A stretch of DNA of 64,000 bases, taken from NCBI GenBank assembly GCA_963727245.1, contig CAVSFO010000001.1:992001-1056000 (forward strand), given 5' to 3'. The notes under the pieces are model-generated. The model was not told the origin of the DNA. It worked only from the letters and a program-made list of their open reading frames with translations, and ran no database searches. This document shows positions 1-9,614 of the stretch, one piece after another. Source of the DNA: JBKQVT01 sp963727245 (GTDB lineage: Bacteria > Planctomycetota > Planctomycetia > Pirellulales > Thermoguttaceae). Each line of letters opens with the position of its first letter. The first letter of the stretch is position 1. Both the position numbers and the translations under genes were made by a program.

Positions 1-1
1 C

Positions 2-490
2 TTTGCCGAGCAGGTCGGGCCCAAGGGCACCGTCTACGCCGTGGACATCGGACCGGCATTCCTTAACTACATTGCCGAGCAGACCACGAAACACGGGTAC
101 GAGGGAGTCATCTCAACGGTGCTGAACACTCAGGACTCCACGATGTTGCCTTCCAATTCGATCAACGTCGCCTTCCTCTGCGACACCTACCACCACTTCG
201 AGCACCCGGAAAAGATGCTGGCCTCAATCCACCGCGCGTTGCGTCCTGGCGGCCGGCTGATCATCATCGACTTCGACCTTCGCAAGCAGAGCGGTGATTT
301 CGTCAAGCAGCGAGCCCGCGCCGCCAAGGAGGTCTACTTCCGGGAGATCACCGCCGCCGGATTCAAGCAAATCGACGTCAAGAATGCCCCTGCGATCAAG
401 GACAACTTCTACGCCGAATTCCGGCGCGTGGATCGCCAGCCACAGGCAACGCCCGCGGTTCCAGCAAAGCAACTCGGGTCCGGGCGTTGA
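2..490 (+). CDS. SAM-dependent class I methyltransferase, 5' end cut by window
   Basis: The reading frame is open to the left edge, so the true start lies outside the window. A GTG at position 41 is internal, because it falls within the sequence KGTVYAVDIG. That sequence is the second strand and acidic loop of a class I Rossmann methyltransferase, the one that contacts the ribose of S-adenosylmethionine. The later segment ALRPGGRLIIIDFD is the usual strand after the catalytic loop (methyltransf_11/25 type). The glycine-rich motif I is missing only because of the window edge. The substrate cannot be told. A second methyltransferase of the same fold follows 157 bp downstream on the same strand, so the two may be co-transcribed. 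Confidence 0.75.
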   Translation, partial: FAEQVGPKGTVYAVDIGPAFLNYIAEQTTKHGYEGVISTVLNTQDSTMLPSNSINVAFLCDTYHHFEHPEKMLASIHRALRPGGRLIIIDFDLRKQSGDFVKQRARAAKEVYFREITAAGFKQIDVKNAPAIKDNFYAEFRRVDRQPQATPAVPAKQLGSGR

Positions 491-647
491 TTGTAGTCAA
501 CGCTCACCAGGAGGAAGACATCGAGCACAGACTGCGAAGCAGGCTTCGTCGCCCATCTAACGAAGCCTGCCAGCCGCCAGTGCCTGATCGAGTCCATCGC
601 GTCGGTCATGCCACGGCTGGGCAACTAACAAGAGGGAATTGCCGAGG

Positions 648-1223
648 ATGAAGGCTCGTGAAAGTGGTATGCCCGAAGAAGGCATGTGGGCCGAGTTCTT
701 CGAGGCCGAGGCCATCCTTCGGAAACTCGGCCTTTCTTCCTCGTGCGGCGATGTCGTTGATTTTGGCTGTGGCTACGGGACGTTCACCATCCCCGCCGCC
801 CGCATGGTCTCCGGCAAGGTTCATGCCCTGGACATCGACCCGGAGATGGTTCAGGCCACCGCAGCAAGGGCCCAAGAGGCAGGGCTGCAAAACGTCAAGA
901 CGTACCTTCGTGATTTCGTGGCACAGGGCTCCGGCTTGCCGCCGGCAAGCGCAGAGTACCCGATGCTGTTCAACATCCTCCACGCTGATCACCCCGACGT
1001 GCTGCTGGAGGAAGCCTTTCGCGTGCTCAGCGCAGGCGGTCTGCTGGCGGTCATCCACTGGAACTACGATCCGGCCACCCCGCGCAGGCCGTCGATGGCC
1101 ATCCGACCGCGGCCCGAGCAGTGCTGCGATTGGGGAGAAGAGGCCGGGTTCCGGCTTCGATCGCCCGGGATCATCGATCTGCCACCCTACCACTATGGGT
1201 TGGTTTTCCAGCGCCCGGCATGA
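648..1223 (+). CDS. SAM-dependent class I methyltransferase
   Basis: This 191-residue protein has a clear motif I (VDFGCGYGTFTIPAA, about residues 37-51) and an acidic loop (HALDIDPEM), followed by the late-strand segment AGGLLAVIHW. These mark a small class I SAM-dependent methyltransferase. I chose ATG 648 over the in-frame TTG at 639 because a purine-rich AGAGGG at about 631 is correctly spaced only for the ATG. The protein has no extra domains and no signal peptide, so it is probably cytoplasmic. The substrate is unknown. Its neighbour upstream is also a methyltransferase, but the two sequences are not obviously a recent duplication. Confidence 0.75.
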   Translation: MKARESGMPEEGMWAEFFEAEAILRKLGLSSSCGDVVDFGCGYGTFTIPAARMVSGKVHALDIDPEMVQATAARAQEAGLQNVKTYLRDFVAQGSGLPPASAEYPMLFNILHADHPDVLLEEAFRVLSAGGLLAVIHWNYDPATPRRPSMAIRPRPEQCCDWGEEAGFRLRSPGIIDLPPYHYGLVFQRPA

Positions 1224-1453
1224 CGCCAAGTCCGCCGGAAACAAGGCGATAGTGCGCATCTCAAAGACCTGCCTGTGCTGGTGCGCCGCCCGTCGAGCGG
1301 CATCTTGGCGATCCTCGAAGGCTCCCTGGCGACCCCGAAGCGGTAACGTGACGGCCGCCATGACGGCTCACCTCATCCGGGCACCTCGGTCACATAGATG
1401 CCCCCCCATCGGCACGAGACGCCGGACCAGATGGCTCAAGTTGCTATATGCGC

Positions 1454-1484
1454 CAAGACGAATATGTTGTATATATTCGTCTTG
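1454..1484. promoter_or_regulatory. Perfect 12-bp inverted repeat, candidate operator
   Basis: CAAGACGAATAT (1454-1465) and its exact reverse complement (1473-1484) flank a 7-base loop. Shorter outer arms, CGCCA at 1451 and TGGCG at 1492, extend the symmetry. The element lies about 210 bp upstream of the first gene of an operon that ends in an ArsR-family regulator. It is AT-rich in otherwise GC-rich DNA. ArsR/SmtB repressors bind imperfect AT-rich 12-2-12 palindromes, so it could be the operator, but its distance from the gene and its long loop leave an RNA hairpin possible. The rest of 1224-1692 shows no gene. Confidence 0.4.
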
Positions 1485-1627
1485 CGGAATCTGGCGTAAT
1501 CGGAGGTGGACCCCATAAGACGTTCGACAAATACCGGCCGCTTGTGTTAGGAAAATCGCCACTGAAAAATCGGCGGGGCGCTACATACGCCGCAACGCAT
1601 ATAGAGTAATATGTGATTTCACGTACC

Positions 1628-1646
1628 CGGGAAGAGAGTCTTCCCG
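1628..1646 (+). promoter_or_regulatory. Short hairpin in the leader of the thioredoxin-like gene
   Basis: CGGGAAGA (1628-1635) pairs with TCTTCCCG (1639-1646) across a 3-base loop, 46 bp before the start codon at 1693. There is no T-tract, so it is not an obvious terminator. It may be a leader hairpin in the operon mRNA. Function is inferred only from position. Confidence 0.3.
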
Positions 1647-1692
1647 TGAACCAACGGTTCCCGTTTCACCAATCGTTACCAGGAGGAAAAGC

Positions 1693-2487
1693 ATGTTGAC
1701 ATGGAAACGACCGGCGATTGCCTTGTTCATTACAATGCTCGCGCTAGGGATGACGGCGCGCACGGTCCAAGCGCAAACGGGCGCCGGCGAGAACCGAGTG
1801 GCCCCAGCCAGCCCCGGCGCTACGGCACTCCAGAAGGCCGCCCAGGACAACAAGTACCTGTTCATCTTCTTCTGGCGCGAGGACACGCAGCAGAGCCGCG
1901 TGATGCGGGGCGTGTTCCAGGCGGCGACGGCGAAACTCGCCAACCGGGCCGACGCCGTCGAGATCCAGGTCAACGACCCGGCCGAGGCCGGCGTCGTGGC
2001 CCGCTACGACGTCAGCCGCTCGCCCATGCCCCTGTTCGTGGCCGTGGCCCCCAACGGCGCCATCACCAAGGGCGTGGCCACGCAGTTCACCGAAGACCAG
2101 ATTCGAGCGGCCTTTGTCAGCCCCTGCACGGCCGAGTGCATGAAGGCCCTCCAGGAGCAGAAGCTCGTGCTCTTGTGCGTGCGGCCGGCGCCGCCGCAGG
2201 GCCAAGCGATGCCGCTGCCCGCCAACGTCCGCGACTTCACCGCCGATGAGCAATATGCCAAGACGACGAAGGTCGTGCCTCTGCACCTCGGCGATGCGGC
2301 CGAGATGGTCTTGCTGAAAAGCCTTCAGATCGATCCGCAGACGGCCACGCCCCTGACGGTGCTGATGGCCCCGCCGGCCGCCGTCATCGGCAGTTACGCC
2401 GACGAGGTGACCAAGGACGAATTGGTCGCCAAGCTCAAGGCCGCGCAATCGGGCTGTTGCGGCCCGGGATGCAGTTGCCATCATTGA
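1693..2487 (+). CDS. Exported thioredoxin-like protein with Cys/His-rich tail
   Basis: This 264-residue protein begins with a Sec signal peptide (about residues 1-28, cut after TVQAQ). Residues about 55-130 read like a thioredoxin-fold segment (KYLFIFFWRED, then RSPMPLFVAVAPNG with the cis-proline region), but the usual CXXC active site is absent. A cysteine pair, CTAEC, lies near residue 145. The extreme C-terminus, SGCCGPGCSCHH, is a dense cysteine/histidine cluster of the kind that binds soft metals. AGGAGG at 1681 supports the start. The gene precedes an ABC transporter and an ArsR regulator, so a periplasmic metal-sensing or metal-carrying role is plausible but inferred. Confidence 0.6.
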   Translation: MLTWKRPAIALFITMLALGMTARTVQAQTGAGENRVAPASPGATALQKAAQDNKYLFIFFWREDTQQSRVMRGVFQAATAKLANRADAVEIQVNDPAEAGVVARYDVSRSPMPLFVAVAPNGAITKGVATQFTEDQIRAAFVSPCTAECMKALQEQKLVLLCVRPAPPQGQAMPLPANVRDFTADEQYAKTTKVVPLHLGDAAEMVLLKSLQIDPQTATPLTVLMAPPAAVIGSYADEVTKDELVAKLKAAQSGCCGPGCSCHH

Positions 2488-2513
2488 TCTCCGTTGCGGA
2501 GGGCCGGGGATTT

Positions 2514-2595
2514 GTAGGGTGGGTCGAGCGCAGCGAGCCCCACCAAAACCCGCGACAGACTAATGGTGGGGCTCGCTCCGCTCGACCCACCCTAC
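2514..2595. repeat. REP-like palindrome with 32-bp arms
   Basis: The arms at 2514-2545 and 2564-2595 are reverse complements with one mismatch, separated by an 18-base loop. The arm core GGGTCGAGCGCAGCGAG belongs to a type of small palindromic repeat often seen between genes in GC-rich environmental genomes. It sits between the thioredoxin-like gene and the permease gene and could fold in mRNA to modulate expression between them. It encodes nothing. Confidence 0.75.
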
Positions 2596-2635
2596 GGCGG
2601 TTTTCCGCAAGGGAAATTCTTAGGAGACCGAAATC

Positions 2636-3848
2636 ATGCAATTACGAACCCTCGTCTTGCGCGAGATCTTCGAGCGCAAGAGCCAACTTCTCACCAGCTT
2701 CGTCGCCATCCTGCTGGGAATCACGGTGATCGTCTCGATCCAGAACATCACCCACTACTCCAAAGGAGCCGTGGAGCAGGAAATGGACTCCCTGGGGGCC
2801 AATGTCCTGGTGCTCCCCAAGTCCGCCACCTTGCAGGACTATTACGCCGCCGACATGCAGGCCGAGACCATTCCCGAGGAATACGTCGACCAACTGAGGA
2901 TGTCGGACATCGAGGGACTGGACAACATCTCGCCCAAGCTGTCGATGCCTATCCAACTCCAGGGGAAAAGTTTTCACCTCACAGGCATCTTGCCGCTCAA
3001 CGAGTTTCAGGCGAAAAAGTCCTGGGGCGGGGCGGGAATATTCTCGCATCCCATTGGCTGCGGCAACGGCGTCGGCATGATGGAATCCAACGACAAGAGA
3101 ACGCTTTCCCGCAAGAAAGTCATCAAGACGCTGGAGAGCGACGAAGCCCTCGTGGGGGCCGATGTCGCCGCCGCGCTCGGGCTCAAGGAAGCCGATTCCG
3201 TCGAGGTCCTCGGCAAGAAGTTCCACATCATCGCCGTGCTGCCGCAGACGGGCACGGTCGATGATGCCCGCGTTTTCGCCCACCTGCACACCGTGCAGGC
3301 CTTGGCCAAAAAGGGGCCCGTCATCAACGCCATCGAAGTCGTCGGGTGCTGCCACGAGATTGCCGGGGGCCTGGTGGACAAGGTCGAATCGTCTGCTGCC
3401 CGACGCCAAGGTGGTCACGGTCGTGCAGACCGCCCAGTCGCAGATCCGGATCAACACCATGATGGCGAACCTGTCGCTGATGTTCCTGGTGATTATCGTC
3501 TTCGTCGGCGGGGCCAGCATCGCCAATTACATGTACGCCAACGTCTTCGAGCGGCGGCGCGAGATCGGCACCCTTATGGCCCTGGGAGCCGACGCGCGCC
3601 TGGTCTTGAAAGTGTTTCTGCTGAAAGCCTTGCTGCTTGGGGCCGCGGGCGGAATCGGCGGCTACGTGCTGGGCTCGATTTTCGCCTTCGTGCTGGGCCC
3701 GCAGTTGGCCGGCATCCGCGTGTGGCCGATGTGGCAGTTGTCGATTGCGGCGATCGGCATTTCCATCGGCCTCACCCTGGTCGCCAGCTTCTTCCCTGCC
3801 TGGCGGGCGGCCCGGCTCGATCCTTGCGCCACTTTCCAGGAGGTCTGA
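2636..3848 (+). CDS. MacB/FtsX-type ABC transporter permease, one frame break
   Basis: The protein is read in two overlapping frames. The first covers an N-terminal transmembrane helix (about residues 19-40) and a large periplasmic domain. The second covers three C-terminal helices, including the FtsX-family segment RRREIGTLMALGA. The switch lies at about 3387, where removing one A from the AA pair gives a continuous product of about 403 residues, normal for a MacB/LolC-like permease. AGGAG at 2622 supports ATG 2636. Its stop is followed 3 bp later by the matching ATPase gene. The periplasmic domain suggests a mechanotransmission-type exporter, not an importer. The substrate is unknown, though the flanking Cys-rich protein and ArsR regulator suggest a metal or redox link. 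Confidence 0.8.
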
Positions 3849-3851
3849 TCC

Positions 3852-4562
3852 ATGTTGAGAATGGAAAACGTCAGCAAGAGTTATCATCATCGCGGGCATC
3901 TGGTGAAGGCCCTCGACGGCGCCACGCTCCATATTCCCGGCGGCGATTTCGTCGCCGTGGTCGGACCCAGCGGCAGCGGCAAGAGCACGCTCTTGCTGAT
4001 GCTCGGCGGCATGCTCTCGCCCTCCGAGGGCCGGGTGCTGTTGGACGCCAGCTCGGTTTACGACTTGAGCCCGAGCCAACGGGCGCAAATGCGCCGCGAC
4101 AAGGTCGGCTTCGTCTTTCAGACCTTCAACCTGGTGCCGTACCTGTCCGCTTTGGAGAACGTCCAGGTGCCGCTCTTCCTGGCCAAGATGGACGAGAACG
4201 GGCAGAAGGAGCGTGCCACCGCGCTGTTGGAACGAGTGGGCTTGGCCGACCGCCTCGATCACAAGCCCGGCGAATTGAGTGTCGGCCAGCAGCAGCGCGT
4301 GGCCCTGGCCCGCATGCTGGCCAACGATCCCGCCGTCATTCTGGCCGACGAGCCGACGGGCAATCTGGACCCGGAAACCAGCCGGCAGATCATCGGCTTC
4401 CTGGAGGAGTTCAACGCGGAGGGGAAAACCATCGTCATGGTCACCCACGATCCCCGGGCGGCCAAGCGTGCCAAGCGAACCCTTCGGCTGCAAGACGGAG
4501 CGATTACCTGCCGGGGGGCCGATGACGACGGCTGCTGGCAGCCTGATAGTGCCGTGGCATGA
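3852..4562 (+). CDS. LolD/MacB-type ABC transporter ATPase
   Basis: This 236-residue nucleotide-binding subunit has all core motifs: Walker A GPSGSGKST (residues 38-46), Q-loop in FVFQTFNLVPYL, signature LSVGQQQR (about 142), Walker B VILADEPTGNLD (about 160), and H-loop THD (about 197). The segment after the Q-loop is typical of the LolD/MacB/FtsE subfamily that pairs with FtsX-like permeases. AGGAGG overlapping the end of the permease gene places the ribosome for ATG 3852, so the pair is translationally coupled. It powers the permease encoded just upstream. Confidence 0.9.
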   Translation: MLRMENVSKSYHHRGHLVKALDGATLHIPGGDFVAVVGPSGSGKSTLLLMLGGMLSPSEGRVLLDASSVYDLSPSQRAQMRRDKVGFVFQTFNLVPYLSALENVQVPLFLAKMDENGQKERATALLERVGLADRLDHKPGELSVGQQQRVALARMLANDPAVILADEPTGNLDPETSRQIIGFLEEFNAEGKTIVMVTHDPRAAKRAKRTLRLQDGAITCRGADDDGCWQPDSAVA

Positions 4563-4719
4563 GTCTTGGGTGTGGCAAGGACTTCCGGCGACCACTGGCG
4601 GGCGGAGGCAGTCGTGCAGCCTCCTGGCTGCTGCGCGCCCGATTGTGATCCCGGGGAACTTGCCGCACCCGTGTTTTGCTTGGTTCCTGCCCTTGACGGC
4701 AACCTTCCTGCTGATTTAG

Positions 4720-4731
4720 AGTATGGATACT
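4720..4731. promoter_or_regulatory. Small palindrome over the arsR-family start codon
   Basis: AGTAT and ATACT flank a central GG and overlap the ATG at 4723. A TTGACG at 4693 may serve as a -35 box, but no convincing -10 box follows. A palindrome at the start of an ArsR-family gene fits autorepression. The evidence is position and symmetry only. Confidence 0.25.
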
Positions 4732-5154
4732 ATGAGTCCCAAGGCACACTGCTGTAGTTGTAGTTCCATTGTTCCTCGTACGGCGAAGACCGTGCAGAGT
4801 GAGGCACAGGACACGGTTGACTTGATGTTCCGGGCGTTCTCCGACCGGACCCGGCTGCGGATTCTTCACGTCCTGCGGGGTGGAGAACTCTGCGTGGGCG
4901 ACATCGTGGACAGCCTTCGGGTTCCCCAACCTCGTATTTCCCGTCATTTGGCTTATCTACGAAAGGCCAATCTGGTTCTGGTCCGCAAATCGGGCCTCTG
5001 GAGCCATTACTCCTTGGCCCCCGCCAGGGCGCTATTTCACCGTAAACTGTTGGAGTGCCTGGGAAAGTGCTTCACCGAGGTGCCTGAACTCCAAGCCGAC
5101 GAGGCTCGGGCGACGAAGATCAGGAAATCCGGTGGATGCTGTCCATCGTCTTGA
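4723..5154 (+). CDS. ArsR/SmtB-family metalloregulator
   Basis: This 143-residue protein has a winged helix core typical of ArsR/SmtB repressors (FSDRTRLRILHVL, then ELCVGDIVDSL and PRISRHLAYLRKANLV). The ELCVGD segment corresponds to the alpha-3 metal site ELCVCD of classical ArsR, but keeps only one of its two cysteines (Cys57). Extra cysteines lie at the N-terminus (HCCSCSS, residues 9-15) and C-terminus (GGCCPSS), so the sensing site may be rearranged. Two in-frame ATGs, at 4723 and 4732, both keep the N-terminal cysteines. It lies 160 bp after the ABC transporter genes and probably controls them. The inducer is unknown. From 5155 to 5640 no gene is recognised. Confidence 0.85.
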   Translation: MDTMSPKAHCCSCSSIVPRTAKTVQSEAQDTVDLMFRAFSDRTRLRILHVLRGGELCVGDIVDSLRVPQPRISRHLAYLRKANLVLVRKSGLWSHYSLAPARALFHRKLLECLGKCFTEVPELQADEARATKIRKSGGCCPSS

Positions 5155-5640
5155 CGGGTCTCCAGATTCAACGACTGGCACTTCGGAACCTCGTAGCAGT
5201 CTAACGCCCGGCGGACAACGGCCGCTGAAACGCTCGGGGACGCCTTTCACAAGACGTCGCACTCGCCCCTTGCAGCCGCCTCCATTTGCCGCCACGCCGT
5301 CGCGAGCAGGTAAAGCCCAACAGGCTCAACACCGCCTCCATGCCGAACTGGCAGCGCACCATGCCAAAGTCAATGCTTGCCACGGCCGTTGCTCCTGAGC
5401 AGAGAAGAGGAACCCGTAACTGCTCGCTTGGTCCGCGGCACGACGTGCGTCTGGCCAATGCGTGCCACGAACTCCTCACAGCCAGCCTGTTTGACCGTTC
5501 GCTGCTCGCCGGGCGGCAGCGGCCACGGCTGGGGCAGACCCTCCGACTGGTAGACTGCCGCGAGGGCTTTGATCGTGCGGCTTCCGCCGGGCAGCTTCGC
5601 CACGGGCTTCTGACCCTTGGGCGGGCCCGCCTTGCGGCGA

Positions 5641-8074
5641 TCATACCGGGTCGTTCGCAGCGCCGCCGCGCGACAACAGCTTGCCAAATTCCTGGTATCC
5701 GCGCCGGCCGAGGTCGTCGATTAGCTTGAGAGCCACCTCCCTCGTGGCATCATCGCCACGCATGGCAAGCCCGAGAATCTTCATGGCGGACGCGCGCAAG
5801 CGTAGGCGCGCCATCCTTCCTTGTCCACACGGATCATCCGGTCGAGGATGCGCGTCGCCGCCCCGGCGTGTTCGGCATGGGCCTCTGCAATCGTCGCGAG
5901 GCGCTCGACAACCTGCTCTGCCAAGTCCGGTATTTTTGGCAACGCCACAACAGCCTCAAGCCGCTCAAGCCGCCACCCCATCGGGAACTGTTCGTAGCTG
6001 AACCACGATCCAAACAGCCCGCTCGGCGGTCTGGCCACGGCATCCCTCTCGCCGAACTTCGGCCAGTACCAGTCCCAGAGCCTCTGGAACCGCCCGACGA
6101 TCACCTCCGGCAGCGCCTCGCTGCGGCCGAGAGTCCAGCCGACAAATGCGATCGTCTGCGAGCGGACATCGCAGTCTGCGGCCTGAAGGAAATCGAATAA
6201 CAGCCTCTCGTCGTCACCGCCGCTGGTCTTCAGGTCCCCGCGCCCGTAAAGGAGCACGAGGTGCTCGCCAAGATGATGGATCGGCGTCCGCCCGGAGTTC
6301 GGGGGGAGCGCCGCCTTGGCAAGGTGCTCAACTGCGTAGACGTATTGGGGCCGGAGGATTTGGTAATGGCTGGTGCGGGCCTGGCCCCAGGCTAGGAACG
6401 AGTTCCAAGCCGCCCAACCGTACGCGCTCGCGGGTTGCCGCTCGATCACGGTCAAATCGAAGATCCGCTCGGCGTTTGCCTTCACCCATGACTCATCGAT
6501 CCAATGAAGAAGACCGAAGTACGCGCCTATGACGGCGAACGCCTCAAAGCTCGCATTTTCGGTCGCGATCTGCCATTCGAGCCTCTCGCGGACCTCGGGC
6601 ATGGCGTCGAAGCCCCCCGGCACCATCTTCCGGCCCTCCGCCTCCCGCGCAACGTGGTTGGCAATCCAACGCGCATAGGCGACAATCGCCTCCACTGCGA
6701 TCCCGCGGGCTGTATTGATCGCGGCTGTCAAGAAATCGTGCACCCGCAGGTTCGTTCCAGCGGCTTCCTCCGGGAGGTGAGACTTGGCCGGGTCCCCTGC
6801 GAGCGGCTTGAGCAGCGAGCCGATTGCCTCACGGTTGCCTGCCAAGCGGTATCGCGGGACGCCGTCCGACAGCGGATCGCACACCGCCCGTATGAACCGG
6901 CAGATCGCGTAACGAGCCAACTGCCAGTCCTTGTCGAATAGCTTCCAAAGCACGCCGTCGACGGGGCTGTACGCGCCGCGATCGGCGAGCGGTTGTTCGA
7001 CCACCCACTTGCAGAGATGCAGCACCGCTGCCAGGTTAATGTTCCGACCCGCCTTGACGGCCTCCGCCATTTGTTCGATGAACGTCCGCACGTAGATATA
7101 AATGGGGATGGGCTCCCGGCGCTCAAGCACCTCTGCCTGGCCGGAAAGCTCCTCCACGTTGCCGCCAACGTACTGGCCGAACGCCGTGGCCAGCCCCACG
7201 GTGCGCTCCCCGATCACATCGGTCTGGCATTGCTCGGCTGCCACGCGCTGATCTTGTCGAGCGCGTCGGCGATGCTAAGGCCCGCTAGTTCCTCCGCGGA
7301 GATTGGGCTCCGCCAGCCGGTCTCCGCGGGCGTGGAATAGTAATGGAAGTCGCACGCTTCCGGGTCCTCCCAGTCAGCCGACACCCTTTCATAAAGCGCC
7401 CGACGCTCGCCGTTCAGATGTTCGGCGACCCAGTGCAGCCGAACGGCCTGCCAGGGCTCGACCCACGCTCGCCGCTCTTCTTCGGTCGCTTCCCTGCCCG
7501 CGGCGCGGCTGTTCCACTGCTCCTCAGGGCCCATGTCGACCCAGCCGAGCCAGGTCGCCCGTTGGTCGGGGGACAGCATCGGGAAACACCGACGCATGAG
7601 CATCGCGTATTCGTGCCAAAGCCACAACTGGGAGGCTTTGAACATCCCAGGGTCCATCATTGTCGCCCGCGCCAGCTCCGGGCCCCGCTCGGCGAAACGG
7701 TTGATCAGATGCACACGCAGGCGAGTGAACACCCAGCAGCCATGGCCGGCGAGGATCCCTAACGCGCTGTCAAGCGCGACGTACCCTCCGTCAATGGCGT
7801 GCTCGAATCCCTCACGCACGAAGCCGATCAGATCGCCTGCGAAATCGTCGGTTCTGTTTTGCGCGTGCTCCTCGATTGCCGGGCGCCAGTGGTCCGAGCC
7901 GTCAGACGGGGAGTGCTCGCCGTCGTACTCCCTCGCGGCAATCGACGCCATCAGCCATCCGCAAAGGTCCTTGAGGAAACGGGCCGGGGCTGCTACTGCG
8001 AGCAGGGGAACGACCTTCTTCAGTCCTTCGACGTACCAATAATGCTCCTTAGAACCGAGCGGCGCGTGTTTCAA
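5641..8074 (-). pseudogene. C-terminal part of a large helical-repeat protein, STAND/NACHT-like, truncated
   Basis: Three overlapping reading frames join into one product of about 810 residues. The breaks lie near 7221 (one G short on the plus strand) and 5798 (one A short). The repaired sequence is all helical and rich in Trp and Arg. Segments such as INTARGIAVEAIVAYARWI and HEYAMLMRRCFPML resemble, from memory, the C-terminal sensor halves of very large STAND-type NTPases found in bacterial accessory islands. No P-loop is present. The frame opens only at a TTG at 8074 with no ribosome site, and a stop lies 14 codons before it. The N-terminal half therefore seems lost, and a 48-bp repeat starts 18 bp beyond the apparent end. 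Family assignment is tentative. Confidence 0.5.
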
Positions 8075-8091
8075 CAGCAGTCGAGGCCTTG

Positions 8092-8139
8092 GCTGCTTCG
8101 AGAAACCTCTATCTCAAACGGGCCTAACCAAAATCCAAC
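8092..8139. repeat. 48-bp dispersed repeat, copy 1
   Basis: This 48-bp segment matches 9615-9662 in the same orientation with six mismatches. The core CGGGCCTAACCAAAAT is identical in both copies. Copy 1 abuts the truncated end of the large helical protein gene, which suggests that a rearrangement or insertion used this sequence. Read on the minus strand both copies encode similar peptides (FWLGP followed by SRS), so they may be remnants of one small gene family. Confidence 0.6.
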
Positions 8140-8326
8140 CGCCGACCTTCGCCGTTGACCACGCCTCGGCACGGGACTAAAATGGGGGGATGCGCGGAAA
8201 CCAGGCGTCGCCCACGGGACCGGAGACCTGGGCGACGTTCCTTCATACAGAAACGTCATGACGGGAAGTCGTGTGGAACGAACCCGGTCATTACCAATAC
8301 GATAGCCGCAAAACAAGGAGTTGGAC

Positions 8327-8985
8327 ATGCGTCGCACAGCGATTTTAATCTTTGTCGTCGGCCTCTGTAGCCTGGCCACTCTCCTCATTTGGCGTCACTA
8401 TGCCGCCGATGAGCAGCAAACGTCGGCCGCACGGCGGGTATTCCCCAAGGTGAAAACCGATCGACTCATGTGGCCTACCGACCATACGTGGATTTGGGCC
8501 GTGGACATGCCGCCCGACGGCAAGAAGCGGCAAGACCTGTCGGTGGTTGCACGTTCTATCCACGCGCCCCTGCGCGCAAGGAAGTTCCCGCGATCCGCAC
8601 TCATGCCATCTCGAAGCAAGAGAGCCAGACCACGCTTTCCTTTGGACATCTGGCCACAGCCCAGGGCGCTCCGGCAATGGTTTGCGTGCAGTTGATTGAC
8701 CTTGGCGAAGTCGCCATACCGGCCAACTCGCCCAAGGAATCGCTGCGGCTGCTGTTGGCACTCCAGAAGGACGGCGCCGAAATTCGCTTGCCTGGCCCCA
8801 AGGGAACACTTGCAGGGGCTTTTGCAGGATGCGTCGAGAACGAGGGACATTGGAAGGACGGCGAGTTGCACTTAATGAACCTTTTTGTCAAGACCGAAGA
8901 CGGGCTCACCACCTTCGATGTGGTCGTCGTTCGCTCCGAGCCGGCCCCCGCACAGACGAAGAGCGGAACGTCCGACACGGAGTAG
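8327..8985 (+). CDS. Membrane-anchored protein of unknown function, one frame break
   Basis: An N-terminal hydrophobic segment (about residues 4-21, ILIFVVGLCSLATLLIW) acts as a signal anchor. AAGGAG at 8314 supports ATG 8327. The frame changes near 8547. Adding one T to the TT pair joins the anchor to a downstream domain and gives a product of about 219 residues. The downstream part (LATAQGAPAMVCVQLIDLG, later GHWKDGELHLMNLFV) looks folded, but I do not recognise the family. No catalytic motif is evident. The gene stands alone between the truncated helical protein and a His-rich protein gene. Confidence 0.5.
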
Positions 8986-9188
8986 CTGTCAAGTTCGCGT
9001 GCCGGCGAGCGAAAAGGTTGCCCCGCGCCGTCGGCGGAAGCGATGGGCACTTTTTCCTGACCATCGTTAGACGCTGGAAATATGCGAAAAGCCGGGGAGC
9101 GGGACGCTTGAACTTCGGGCGGTAGCGCCTATAAATAATCATACTGTCGGTCGAGGAACACGCGGACTCAAACAGGAAAGGAAACGTC

Positions 9189-9542
9189 ATGGCCCAAAAG
9201 ACTGCACCTGCAAAACACGGTCACCAGCACGGTCCCGAGTGCGGGCACGTCCAGATCAAACACGACGGGCACGTCGATTACCTGCACGACGGATGCTTAT
9301 GCCATCAGGAAGACGGTCGCGTGACAAAGCATTCGATTCAAGTCAGCAAAGCCAATCCCGCGGCTTGCACTCCTGGGCACAACTGCGATGGCCACGAAGC
9401 GGGACATATTCATGGCCCCGGCTGCGGCCACGAGGCGGTTCCCCACGGCGATCATGTCGACTACCTGGTCGCTGGGCATCTGCATCATCCCCATGGCGAT
9501 CATTGCGATGATCATGGCCCTGTCACCGTGATGGACGTTTGA
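9189..9542 (+). CDS. Histidine-rich metal-binding protein with internal duplication
   Basis: This 117-residue protein consists mostly of His, Gly, Asp and Cys. Two copies of one module are visible. Each starts with GPxCGH and continues through HxDHVDYL-like and GHL/GCLCH segments, roughly residues 15-45 and 75-110. The second copy ends GHLHHPHGDHCDDHG. Such His/Cys arrays bind zinc, nickel or similar ions. There is no signal peptide, so it should be cytoplasmic and could buffer metal. AGGAAAGG precedes ATG 9189. The nearby ArsR operon and the Cys-rich exported protein downstream fit a metal theme, but no direct operon link is seen. Confidence 0.7.
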   Translation: MAQKTAPAKHGHQHGPECGHVQIKHDGHVDYLHDGCLCHQEDGRVTKHSIQVSKANPAACTPGHNCDGHEAGHIHGPGCGHEAVPHGDHVDYLVAGHLHHPHGDHCDDHGPVTVMDV

Positions 9543-9614
9543 TCGACAGGCCGCCCCGTGTCCAACTGCTAGAACGCCCGATGTCTGCTTGGGGGGATTT
9601 TTGAACGCCCCCAA

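Noticed and set aside
3380..3400. Programmed ribosomal frameshift in the permease
   Set aside because: No slippery heptamer or downstream structure is visible, and similar breaks occur all over the window.
2636..4525. Permease frame read through as one 629-residue protein
   Set aside because: After about 3390 this frame is out of register with the FtsX helices and with the ATPase gene. The correct product switches frame there.
5370..5687. 105-residue minus-strand frame between arsR and the truncated gene
   Set aside because: It overlaps the repaired end of the helical protein, has no ribosome site and no recognised motif.
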